A stretch of 64,000 nt of DNA from Mortierella sp. BCC40632 (lineage: Eukaryota; Mortierellomycota; Mortierellomycetes; Mortierellales; Mortierellaceae): assembly GCA_011634665.1 (NCBI GenBank), contig WAEK01000003.1, forward strand, positions 936,001 through 1,000,000. The letters are read 5' to 3'. The notes under the pieces are model-generated. The model had not been told where the DNA came from. It saw only the letters and a list, made by a program, of their open reading frames with translations, and searched no databases. Made by a program: the position numbers and the translations under genes. Shown here piece after piece: positions 51,821 through 61,581 of the stretch; within the stretch, counting starts at the first letter, position 1; each line of letters starts with the position of its first letter.

Positions 51821-52749
51821 GTAGTGCGGGGGGTCCTTGGTTTAGAAGGAAGAGAGGAAGGAAGGGAGCGGGGAGAGAGAGGGGAAAGTAGGATGAGAGG
51901 TTGCACCGCCAGCACTTTTTTTTTTTTTTTTTTTTGTCATTTCCGTAGGCAGAAAACAAAATATATCACGAAAAAGATTTCTTTATGACCAATTTTTTTT
52001 TTATCATTCAAAGGAGCATTAAGACCATATTGGGTACTGGTCTAGAGGGGAGAGGAGGCACTGAATAAGAGCAAAAAGGTTAATACCAGAGCACTAGTTT
52101 GTTCTCGCTCTTGTTTACGACATCTAGCCTACGACACCGACTGCTCGTGTTTAAAATGTCAAAGGACGACTTCGCAAAAAAAACTGTGGTGTACAAAACC
52201 AGTCCACGTGTCATCGGGAGAGGGTCACGTTTTAAGAACTTTTTTTTTTATATTCTTCTTGGTGAACCCATTGAGCACGAAATAGCTCTGTGCTGGTCCT
52301 TTTGTTGTTGCCGTATTTTCTACCGTGGCTCCATTGCCGGATCAAGTTCTTCCTTTCCGTTCGGGAGAAGAAAGGAAGGAAGAGAGAGGGAGAGGCGGAG
52401 CGCCTCCAATGGACGCAGTGTGAGCAAGGATGCTGTATGAATGCATATACACCATTATTCTCGATCATATCGTGGGAGAAACGCGCTCCAAAGAGCAATC
52501 GGGAGAAGAAGGAGCCCTCTGCTTCCTTTATCCTACAACTTGCCCTCCCTTTTTTTTCTCCCTCGGACTCAACGTGGATTACTACTCACCCCATTTTGGT
52601 CCACTTGAAACTTCGTAAAAGCGCACGCTTCGATATGAATGGTCGTTGAGACAAAAAAAAAAAAAAAAAAAAAAAAAAAAGGTCTCCTAAGAGCAACGCC
52701 ATTCTACTGCCTGTAGGTGTGGCGAATGCAAAAAGGCTCAGGAGCAATC

Positions 52750-52751
<2 letters not shown>

Positions 52752-52804
<53 letters not shown>
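52752..52804. repeat. (GA)n microsatellite
   Basis: About 26 GA units in the intergenic region upstream of the alkaline phosphatase. Confidence 0.92.
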
Positions 52805-52807
<3 letters not shown>

Positions 52808-52959
52808 AAAAGTGGGGTCGGGGAGGTGAAGAACTTTACGATCCAGTGCCCAGTAGGGCAAGCACGCGTGCTGGCCAAAGAGATGAAGTGGAGCAGAGCA
52901 CATGGGAGAAAGAAAGAACGAGAGAATTATGAGAGTCAAAAAAAAAAAAAAAAATAGGG

Positions 52960-53190
52960 AGAGAGAGCATCACCGGTGTTGAACTTTTCCATGAGTTCAC
53001 GTTGTTTCTTTGTTAGCTCACCTAGGGGTAGGAAGGTGAGCATTTTTCTTTTTCTTTTTCTTTTTTCTTTTTTTTTTCCTCTCATAGTCATAATAGCCCT
53101 GTGGTTCTGAATCGACTGCTTTTGGTGCAACACTTCTGGTAGGATATCCTTTGAAATCTCTGAGGCCCAAGACCACTTTTTATTTGGTTT
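52960..53190 (-). CDS. Possible exon(s) of an unrecognised small gene
   Basis: One continuous minus-strand frame contains two non-repetitive, helix-like stretches: KWSWASEISKDILPEVLHQK then QSIQNHRAIMTM, and GELTKKQRELMEKFNTGDAL. A Lys/Arg run from a purine-rich patch separates them. Composition looks protein-like rather than random, but I found no convincing start, splice pattern or family. It may be part of a small intron-containing gene. Confidence 0.3.
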
Positions 53191-53215
53191 GGTTTTTCGT
53201 CTCACCCTTCTATCT

Positions 53216-53253
<38 letters not shown>

Positions 53254-53552
53254 TTTCTTTTCTTTTCTTTCTTTTCTTTTTTTTTTTTTTTTTTTTTCTT
53301 TCTGATCCGGCTAGTCGAGTGTGTTGACTTTGGTTCATACAGCTATCGAGCAATTGAGAAATAGGGAGGTGATAGGGGTTGTTTGCTTGCCTAGATACTA
53401 CAACCAGGAGGGTGCGTAGCTCCTCTGTTCACTCCAGAAAGAGGATCGTCATATCGATGTTTCGATGATCGGGGAAGAGAAGCAAAGCTAAATGGATCCC
53501 TATGAGAACGTGAGTACGCTAGAGAGTAAGAGAGAAGGTACCTGTGGGAAGA

Positions 53553-53819
53553 TTAAATGAGAAAGAGTCCCGTCATCTCTGAGCAGCAGCTGCAACTGGA
53601 ACTGCAACGGTTATCCAACACCTGCTGGTTGCGGTACTCTGAGTAAGCGAAGAGGTTAGGGCGGAGCGTACGGTCGCCTGCAGCGTCTTGTGGCCCGCAT
53701 GTGCAGGCAGCTTGCGCCTTGGTTTGCTCGGGGGTTGAATTGGGCGAGCAAGGAGGGGCAACGGTTGCCGACCCAAGGTCCAGCCAATAAGGAGTCAGAA
53801 TCTCGACAGCTGGACACAA
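53553..53819 (-). CDS. Doubtful Cys-rich frame, 88 aa
   Basis: Starts MCPAVEILTPYWLDLGSATV and ends with a Cys/Ser cluster (NRCSSSCSCCSEMTG). It carries eight to nine cysteines and no signal peptide. It overlaps no other candidate, but it sits in repeat-rich DNA and has no recognised homologue. Retained only as a candidate. Confidence 0.25.
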   Translation of the reverse strand: MCPAVEILTPYWLDLGSATVAPPCSPNSTPEQTKAQAACTCGPQDAAGDRTLRPNLFAYSEYRNQQVLDNRCSSSCSCCSEMTGLFLI

Positions 53820-54869
53820 GCGGACACGTCCTGCGTTGATGGCTCTCGTTAAGTAAGTAAACGAGAGAGGAGGAGAGCCTCCCTCCTACTTACACAAATC
53901 TTTCTTTCTCAGCAGGGACAGGACATCGAGGCGCGCTAGAGAGACACCGAGGCTTAAGTGATTCGCTGACAGGCTCTCGTCAGAACCCTGGCCATGATCC
54001 TATCAGATAGAGCATTGCTAGGGCATGCACCCCTGCTCGCCTCTCATCTCTGGCTTGCCTTGGTCCACAAGGGAATGCGTGGGAGAGGCTATTGGCTACG
54101 GGAGCAGGTGTACGTTGGCAAGTGCACAAAAAACAACAACAACGAAACGAGAGGATGAGAGACCGGGAGAGCAGCAGGATACGTTGGTGGACTCACACAT
54201 GTATTCGCCTGTGTCTCTTGGAGAATAAGTGTGTTCTGGCAGGAATGGACGAGCCAAAAAAAAAAAAATGCATCTGACGTTTAGTCCAAGGCAGCGTCCA
54301 ATGGAGACCGGTATGATTCTTGAAGGCCAGGGGTGGGGTCCATTCTTCTTTGGTTGTACTCAAGGGAAAGCTGCAGTGGGGGGGGCTCGATAAAAAGAAA
54401 ATGAGGGGAGGCAGAACCAGGAGCAGGGGCCTCCTTGAGTCAAGCACCGTTTTTAATGACTAAATTTAGGCTTCTCCTGGAATGAACTGTCGTGATTGTT
54501 TGGTCTCCACTTTCGAGACCGCGCGCGCGCGCTGAGTTAATGACAGGCGTCGCAAGACGGAAAAAAGTGGAGGAGAGTTTGGCAAAGGCGCGTGCTCTCT
54601 CTCTCTGCTGGGATCCGACGGCGGTCCGTCGAGTTCTTTCCGCCCTCTGGATCGGTATTCCAGAGACAAAATGGGCTTCCAACAACAACAACAACAAAAA
54701 AGACTATAAAGGAGGGTAAGTTCCTTCAATGTTTTTTTTCTTTTTCCCTACTTTGGTTCCTTAGTCCAACAACTCCTCTACCAGTTTCTTCCTTACATAC
54801 CCCTTCCTCCTCCTCCTTTTTCCCTCTTTTCCTCTCCTTCCTCTCCTCTCTCGTTAACCTATATTTACA

Positions 54870-57136
54870 ATGGTTAAGGTCCTCGCTTTCGCTTTGGTTT
54901 CCATTGCGACCGCAATCTCGGCTGTCGCTGCCAAGGATGCTCCTGGCCAGTTCAAGCGCCTCGGCGCCTGCCCCGATCTCGGATGCGTCTTCCCTCCTGA
55001 CAAGTAAGCACTCTCATCCTCGTCGTCTTCTTGGGCGGTACACACGATCTCGGCACCCCCGACTGTTCCACTCTTACTCCCACTGTTCCCTCCTCCCCGC
55101 TCCCTTCGTGACACCACTTGAACGACATTGTTAGATCACTACCTACACCACCTCTCCCTTCCTCCGCCACTTCCAGTCTTCAGCTTCTCCTCTTTTTGTC
55201 GATCTACCCTTTTGCATATTCCAATATCTAATCAACCTGTCTCTTCCTCTTTTTGCACTCTGTTCATTACAACAGCGCCGAGTTCCTCGCTGGCGCTCAC
55301 TTTGACGTCCGTGTCGAGATTCACGCTGAGAACAGCGACAAGCCCAACACCAACTACGCGTTGAGCATTGAGAAGGTCAAGGGTGGCAGCCGCAAGAACA
55401 CCAACGGCGGTAAGGCTGTTGACTTTTCAAAGTTCACCAAGGTCAAGCCTAATGCTCAGGAGTCTTGGGACTTTAACTACTTCAAGGATGCTGCTGCTTA
55501 CTGGAAGGCCCAGGATGGTGACAAGACCACTGCCACCCCCGTCCATGTTGCTTCCACCGCCTGGCGCGGTGTTCAGCTCAAGGAGCCTGGTACCTACAAG
55601 GTCACCCTCAAGTACAACAACGGCAAGAAGGCTGAGGCCTACTGGACTGTCAACCCTGCCTCGAAGCGCAAGGCTAAGAACGTTATCTTGTTCATTGGTG
55701 ACGGTATGACCACCCCTATGATCGCTGCTTCTCGTTTGATCTCCAAGTCGCACACCAGCGGCAAGTACACCAAGAAGATGCACATGGACCAGTTCCCCGT
55801 TCTCGGTCATGTCATGACCCACTCGCTCGACTCGTTGATCACCGACTCTGCCAACTCGGCTTCTGCCTACAACACTGGTCACAAGTCCTCTGCTGGTGCC
55901 CTTGGTGTCTACCCCGACTCGTCCGCCACTCCCTTTGATGACCCCAAGCAGGAGCTCTTGGCCGAGTTGTTGCGTCGCCGCTCCAAGAAGAACGGTGGCC
56001 GTGGAGGTGTCGGTATCGTCACCACTGCTGAGGTCCAGGATGCCACCCCCGCTGCCGTCTATGCCCACACCCGTAACCGTGATGAGAAGGCCACCATTGT
56101 TGACCAGATGATTCACGGCAAGAACCCCGTTGTCGCTGATGTCATCTTGGGTGGTGGTGGAAAGTATTTCCACAGCAAGACCGGTGGCAAGTCCTTGAAC
56201 GGCACTGACTACTATCAGGTCTACGGCAAGGAGCGTGGCTACAAGGTCGTCCACGAGAAGGATTCGCTTCTCAAGTACAAGGGTTCGGACCCCCTTCTCG
56301 GAATCTTCCACCAGGGTAACATGGACGTTTGGCTGGACCGTAACGTCTACAAGGACAATGTTAAGAAGACTGCCTCGGACCCCACTGGTAGCGGCAAGCC
56401 TGCTTTGAACCAGCCCAACTTGGATCAGATGGTCATCAAGGGTATGGAAGTGCTCGAGAAGCGTCACCACAACTCTGGTTGGTTCCTCATGGCCGAGGCT
56501 GCCTCGGTCGACAAGATGATGCATCCCTTGGACTATGATCGTGCTTTGGGTGATCTCCTCGAGCTTGACAGCACCATTGGCAAGACCCGCGAGTGGCTCA
56601 AGAAGCGCAAGTTGGACAAGGACACTTTGATCTTGGTCACTGCTGACCACGGTCACTCGTTCGATGTCTATGGCTCCGTCGACACTCAGTACTTCAACTC
56701 GTTCTCTGACTCTCAGGAGCAGGAGAAGAAGAACTCGATCGGCACCTACGAGTACTCGGGCTGGCCCTCGTACGAGGATGCTGATGGTGATGGTTTCCCC
56801 GACAAGTGGGATGTCCGCTATACCTTGGCCTCAGGCACTGGTGCTTTCCCCAGCCATCGTGAGGACTTCCAGATCAGCATCAACGGTACCCGTGTCCCTG
56901 CCATCCTCAAGAGCACCTCCCACCACCACTACAAGGTCTATGAGCCCAACCCCGAGGATGATCCCCACGGTATCAGCAAGCCTGGAACTTTGGGTGGTAC
57001 CGAGTCTGTTGGTGTCCACTCGCTCCAGGATGTCCCTATCTTTGCCGCTGGCCCTGGCTCTCACTTGTTTGCTGGTGTCCACGACAACACCGAGGTCTTC
57101 CACAAGATCGCCGAGGTCCTTGGTCTCGGTAACTAA
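54870..57136 (+). CDS. Secreted alkaline phosphatase, two exons
   Basis: A metal-dependent phosphomonoesterase. Exons are 54870-55003 and 55276-57136, giving 664 aa. A signal peptide is evident: MVKVLAFALVSIATAISAVA followed by AK. Residues about 45-145 form an N-terminal beta-rich domain not found in E. coli PhoA. The catalytic domain begins KNVILFIGDGMTTPMIAASR (metal-binding Asp). The Ser nucleophile lies in ITDSANSASAYNTGHKSSA at about residue 237, and the distal metal ligands in LVTADHGHSFDVYG and SLQDVPIFAAGPGSH. A Ca-binding-like stretch DADGDGFPDKWD lies between the last two. C-ending codons suggest strong expression. A secreted enzyme would scavenge external phosphate; vacuolar sorting cannot be excluded. 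Confidence 0.94.
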
Positions 57137-57377
57137 GAAAGAGACTCACACACACTGTCATGAACCCTTCCCCCGCCTTTTTATTAGAATATTATCCTGT
57201 ATACCATCAAAGGAGGGGTTATTAGAATTAAGGCTGTAGTTGGATAGAAGAGCAAGTGAGAGGAATGGGACACAACATTTCTCTAAGCATAGAATATGCT
57301 GCTGTGTCCTTCTTCTTCTTACCTTGTATCCCTCAGTCGTTTCTTCCTCTGAATCCCTTTGAGCCCTCACATCCTCT

Positions 57378-57409
<32 letters not shown>

Positions 57410-57629
57410 CAACAAAAGTATGTCCCTTTCCCAAAAAGTAATAAAACCATTTTCTTTAGAAAAAAAAAAAAAAATCTCCCACAAAGCCAAATCCTATATA
57501 TTTTTTTCTTTTTCTTTCTCGTGGCAGCAAAGTTTCTTCCGCAATGTTTACAAATAGTCGAAACGAGTCCATGTCGATTGTCATTAAAAAAAAAAAAAAA
57601 AAGGATGTTCTTTTTAGAGAATACACTTT

Positions 57630-57661
<32 letters not shown>

Positions 57662-57807
57662 CCAAGTGTTCGATAGCTTTCAGCGATATACAAGTAAGAT
57701 TTTAGTGTACAGAGTAATAATGGTCGTCGACGATCAAATGGATGAATGCTGGGCGAGTCTATTCTGCCTGGTCCCAAATCCCTCCTCCTTCTTCTTTCTC
57801 TTCCTAC
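57137..57807. other. Convergent intergenic region
   Basis: Poly(T)/poly(A) runs at about 57377-57411, 57459-57474 and 57584-57602, and a CT repeat at 57636-57662. No gene. Confidence 0.6.
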
Positions 57808-58317
57808 TCAGATAAACTCGCCTCGACCTCCCGTTGGATGATGAACAGGTTGACGCTTCAGCTCTGCAATCTCATCCTCAAGCTCCTGAATATTTTGATT
57901 AGACGAGATCCTGTATTCCTCAAGCGCAAGATGATTGTAGAGCAGGTGCATACTCAATGTTGCCGCCGTAGCGTACACCAACACCTTGATCACGGGCCCT
58001 CCAAATCGTTCAAACGCGCTGAATCGACCACCACTACTGCTACTGCTTTGGATTTGACTTTGGACACCCTGAGTGGAGCGAGCAGCCTCTGCGCCGGCAG
58101 AACCAGGGATATCGAGTGGGATGGGCCGAGGTGCTCTGGTTGGTGGTTGTTCAGGTACGGTGGCCATCCTCCTTGGAGTAGACTGTGTGATGTAGGATCG
58201 ACATGATGGCGCATGGATCTTATGGTTGAATACGACGCGATCTGTGATGGTGTTCTTGGTCCTTGGCCGTGCAACTGTCTGCAGTGCCGCGATCCTCGTC
58301 CGTGTAGCTGTGAACAT
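57808..58317 (-). CDS. Small one-TM protein with mitochondrial-type N-terminus (INA17-like?)
   Basis: Single exon, 169 aa. The start MFTATRTRIAALQTVARPRT is Arg/Thr/Ala-rich without acidic residues, typical of a matrix-targeting presequence. A Ser/Pro-rich linker follows. One hydrophobic segment, VIKVLVYATAATLSMHLLY, lies at about residues 110-128, preceded by FSAFERFGG. The C-terminus carries a predicted helix (NIQELEDEIAELKRQ). The layout (presequence, one TM, short coiled coil) fits small inner-membrane assembly factors such as yeast Ina17, which helps assemble the peripheral stalk of F1Fo ATP synthase. That assignment is tentative. Confidence 0.6.
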   Translation of the reverse strand: MFTATRTRIAALQTVARPRTKNTITDRVVFNHKIHAPSCRSYITQSTPRRMATVPEQPPTRAPRPIPLDIPGSAGAEAARSTQGVQSQIQSSSSSGGRFSAFERFGGPVIKVLVYATAATLSMHLLYNHLALEEYRISSNQNIQELEDEIAELKRQPVHHPTGGRGEFI

Positions 58318-58860
58318 GACTTGGAAAATGAAGCCGAGGTTGACGTGTGAGAGAACGAGAGGGAGCGTGGGTGAGAGTGAGAAAGAATGAAGATCAAGAA
58401 CGGATCAGTTAACCCCGCCAAAGAGGAAGCTCTCCGATCGCAAGTACAACATTTGTTTCGACGCCACTTTGAAAGTGGGGGATCGTTCCTTGCCATGGAT
58501 CATCAACGGTCTGCAGCCAGTAGTCCACAGGAAAGGCTACCAATCTGTCATACAGAGCCCTGTGTTGGATTCTCGACAATCTATGTTAGTCTTCCGAGTC
58601 AGCATCCAAGGCTCGCTTTTCGCGACTGTTCATGAAACCTTCCTTGGACGAAGAGCATCGTGTTGTCGAGTCGCGTCTTTGGTGATTCGTGCCAATTTCT
58701 CATATCTGGACACTGCTCAAGAGGTCAAGAAATCTCGTGTGCACAGCCGCAGGAGTGATTTGCGGAGAGCAGTTCTCGGTGCTGCCGATACCAATGCTTC
58801 ATTGTTGCTTGACTGGATCAGCAGACATGCCTGAACCAGAAAGCAGCATTCTCAATCTGT
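58318..58860 (+). other. Open frame of uncertain nature upstream of the transposase remnant
   Basis: A + strand frame open from about 58400 to the TGA at 58832-58834 reads KRKLSDRKYNICFDATLKVG near its start and DTNASLLLDWISRHA at its end, without an obvious ATG. It may be the N-terminal part of the decayed element that follows, or a non-coding frame. Its composition is protein-like. Low confidence. Confidence 0.3.
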
Positions 58861-58869
58861 AGAGCGGAG

Positions 58870-59370
58870 CTCGGGGGGTGAACTTCCTCTCACTTTGAGG
58901 TGAGGGCGCCAGTTGGACGTACCGTCACCAGGTTCTCAAAGGAATGGAGGAGAAGCTCGACGGGTTCTACAATGGCAGCAATATGCAATTCAAGAGGCAC
59001 ACGTGGAGGTGCTAAAAGAGCTAATGAAGAAGTGTATATGACTGTCGACAGACGAAGGAAAGGTGATGAAGAGATGATTATTGCAGTTGGCATGTATGAA
59101 CTTGCAAGTAGGAATCGACCTTTATCTTCGCACGAGTCGTTTTAGTCCTACTTTGTTCAAAAGATAATGCCACTTTCAAATTTCACGTCTGGTACAGCGT
59201 CATTGGAGTAGACGAGCTTTTAATCGTCCAGAAAGTGTCAAGGATGCGAGGAATTTATCGGTCAGGCTGACATGCGTCGACTTTATTACAAAGAATGTGG
59301 GAAGTTTTTGCACTACGACGTGCCTATTCTGGCTGCATCCAACATCTATAAAGCTGTTCAGTATCTCTAG
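58870..59370 (+). pseudogene. Decayed Fanzor/TnpB-like RNA-guided-nuclease-type transposase remnant
   Basis: Several pieces in order resemble the C-terminal half of eukaryotic TnpB homologues. The first is FYNGSNMQFKRHTW (ending 59006), then after a one-base shift AKRANEEVYMTV and IIAVGMYELASRNRPLSSHE. Next comes YSVIGVDELL in another frame. A zinc-ribbon-like KCQGCEEFIGQADMRRLYYK with ECGKFLH runs straight into a DRDxxAAxNI-like motif, DVPILAASNIYKAV, corresponding to RuvC-III. Several in-frame stops and frameshifts are present, and one ribbon Cys appears replaced by Tyr (YYKEC). The frame ends at TAG 59368-59370. The family call is from motif order, remembered from the Fanzor/TnpB literature, without a database search. 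Confidence 0.5.
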
Positions 59371-59658
59371 CCTAGAGACGCTGGTGCCTTTGTATCAGCT
59401 CCTCTTCAGTTAACAGCGGCACCCTGCAGTATTTGCGATCACAATTCGAGTGACGTAGTTGAGGCGTCTTTCCATTTCCTGCTGTCGGAAGCAGACAGCC
59501 GGTTTTGGACCAACTGGGGGGCACTCGACATTCGGGAAATCGGTATTTTTTTTTCTCTCTTTTTCTTTCAGATCAGACATTTCTTCTTTCTCTTTCGCCT
59601 TTTTTTTTTTGCACTCCACTTCACTCTCTCTCCATCCATCCATCTTTGTTACTCCATC

Positions 59659-60967
59659 ATGTTCAGAGCCCTTCGTCCCTCCGCCACCCTCTACCGCTCC
59701 GCGGCCCTTTACAAGAACGCCGCTGCCGTCGCCGTCCAGGGATCGGCCAGGACCTCGATGGCCCTGAACTTTGCTCGCGCCTACGCCTCCGGTCACGGTC
59801 TTGCCCGCACCGACATTGAGAAGCGTGTCATGGAGATCTTGACTGGATTCAACAAGGTCGATGCCAACAAGGTAATCCATTCTGACCCAAGACTTGGATA
59901 AGGAACTCGCGGGAAATAGATCCCGAGATAAAAAGAGAGAGAGGGTGTGTGTGTGTGTGTGTGATTCATCAACGGATCTGATGCTCGGAACGGGAAGGAA
60001 AGTCTAGAGCTTGTTTGTCCTTTTTACCTTCCCGGGGTTTTTTAGCGTTTTCTTTTTTTCTCTTTTGCATTTTTCATTGGTACTCTCCGATATCTTCCTC
60101 TGCGTCCGCTTTCACCGAATGGGGTCAAACACGGCTATTGTCCAGTGTCCTGATCTAGTCTCCAGATGGAGCCCGGAAGAAGCAAAAAAAGGGGAGTCTC
60201 AGCTGAGTTGAGGGTCATCATCAACCAATCCAACGCTTCGCAATTTCGATTCCCAGGAGCAAAGTGATCGTTATTGTTTTTTCCTTTTCCTCTTTGTTTG
60301 CCAACAAGAGACACGCACTCTCTTGCGCCTGACAGTCTGCGAAAGAGAGAGAGAGAGACAGAGGCGCTGCGGAGTTCTCCTTTCTCTCTCTCTCTTTATA
60401 ATTCCCTTTTCCCACCCCATTTTTTCTCACCTGTTTTGTTGATTAGTGGCATGAGGCATCTTTGATTGCAACCCTGTCTGTCTTCACCACGCGCTTCTCT
60501 CTTTCTCTCTCTGTCCTTTTTTCTCGCTCTTTGCTATAAGAGACATGCCCGTCAATCGCGTGAAAAAGAAAGACACAACGGACAATCGGGAAACGGCCCC
60601 AACGGACAGAGACAAACAAAAGACGCGATCTCTTCTTGTCCTGGCTTAGAGAAGAGGAAGAAGAAAAGACAACGGACGCCTTTATGCAGCCCTTCCCGAA
60701 TACCAAACCCCTTCAAATACGCGAAACAGCCGTTTTTAACACGTTCGGCCACCTGGTGTGTTGCTTATTTTCTCTTTCTCTCCTACTTAGATTTCTCTCA
60801 AGGCCAACTTCAACGCCGATCTCGGATTGGACTCTTTGGACACTGTCGAGGTTGTCATGGCTATTGAGGAGGAGTTCTCGATCGAGATTCCCGACAAGGA
60901 TGCTGATGAGATCAAGTCTGCTGAGGATGCCGTCGAATATGTCTCCAAGCGCGAGGATGCTCACTAA
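59659..60967 (+). CDS. ACP1: Mitochondrial acyl carrier protein (NDUFAB1/ACP), two exons
   Basis: It carries acyl chains for mitochondrial type II fatty-acid/lipoate synthesis and is a complex I and Fe-S assembly subunit. Exons are 59659-59871 and 60791-60967, giving 129 aa. Residues 1-45 are an Arg/Ala-rich presequence ([20 protein letters not shown]). The ACP domain runs from [20 protein letters not shown] to [12 protein letters not shown]. The phosphopantetheine attachment site is the Ser of [20 protein letters not shown] (DSL motif), encoded at the start of exon 2. The intron is 919 bp, the longest relative to gene size in the window, and contains TG and CT repeats. Codon bias indicates strong expression. 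Confidence 0.96.
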
Positions 60968-61511
60968 GTTCGTTTACTCTCCTGTTTGACCCTCTCCTCC
61001 CCATTTCCTCCATATCTCTCTCATCTCTCCGTTCTCGTTTTTTTTTGTAATACAGCATTTTTCCTCCTCCTGTCTTTCTTGTAGCTTTTTTGTTTAACTC
61101 GCTCCATCATGTTGTTTTGACCAACAACTGACCTCTACGTTCTTTTTTTTTTTTTTTTTTTCCTTTTTTCCCCACTTGTTTCCTTTTTTCTTCTTCGCTT
61201 CCTTTTCCTTCATATCCTTCTTCCTTGGATCAGGACGAAAAAAAAAACCTTCCAACAACAACAATCAACAACAACAACCAAAAAAAAAAAAGAGTCCAAT
61301 AAAAACCACGCTTCATAGAGAGGTCGACGTGTATATTCCGAATTGCCGCCTTTTTTCTTTTCTTTGTTTTTATATATCATGGTTGCTATGGAACGGATAC
61401 GTGGAGAAAAAGAGAAAGAAAATGAAATGAAAAAAAGAGAGTTGCCGCCGTTGTAAAAAAAAAAAAAAGGGCAGGGGCCACCTCCGACAATACATTCATA
61501 TGAGACATGTA

Positions 61512-61542
<31 letters not shown>

Positions 61543-61581
61543 TCTTTCTCTTCTACCTCTCTTTATTTCTTTTTCTCTCTT
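60968..61581. other. Convergent intergenic region
   Basis: Poly(T) at 61143-61160 and 61516-61540, CAA repeats near 61252-61280. No gene seen. Confidence 0.6.

Larger units (their letters stand above)
51821..54869. other. 3-kb intergenic region, mostly repeats, with two doubtful minus-strand frames
   Basis: Poly(T) at about 51917-51935, poly(A) at 52652-52680, (GA)n at 52752-52804, and poly-pyrimidine at 53222-53300. Two minus-strand frames with non-repetitive content are listed separately. The last 150 bp before the phosphatase start are pyrimidine-rich leader. Confidence 0.5.

Noticed and set aside
55427..56656. 409-codon minus-strand frame inside the alkaline phosphatase gene
   Set aside because: Val/Leu/Gly-rich antisense shadow caused by C-ending codons of the real gene.
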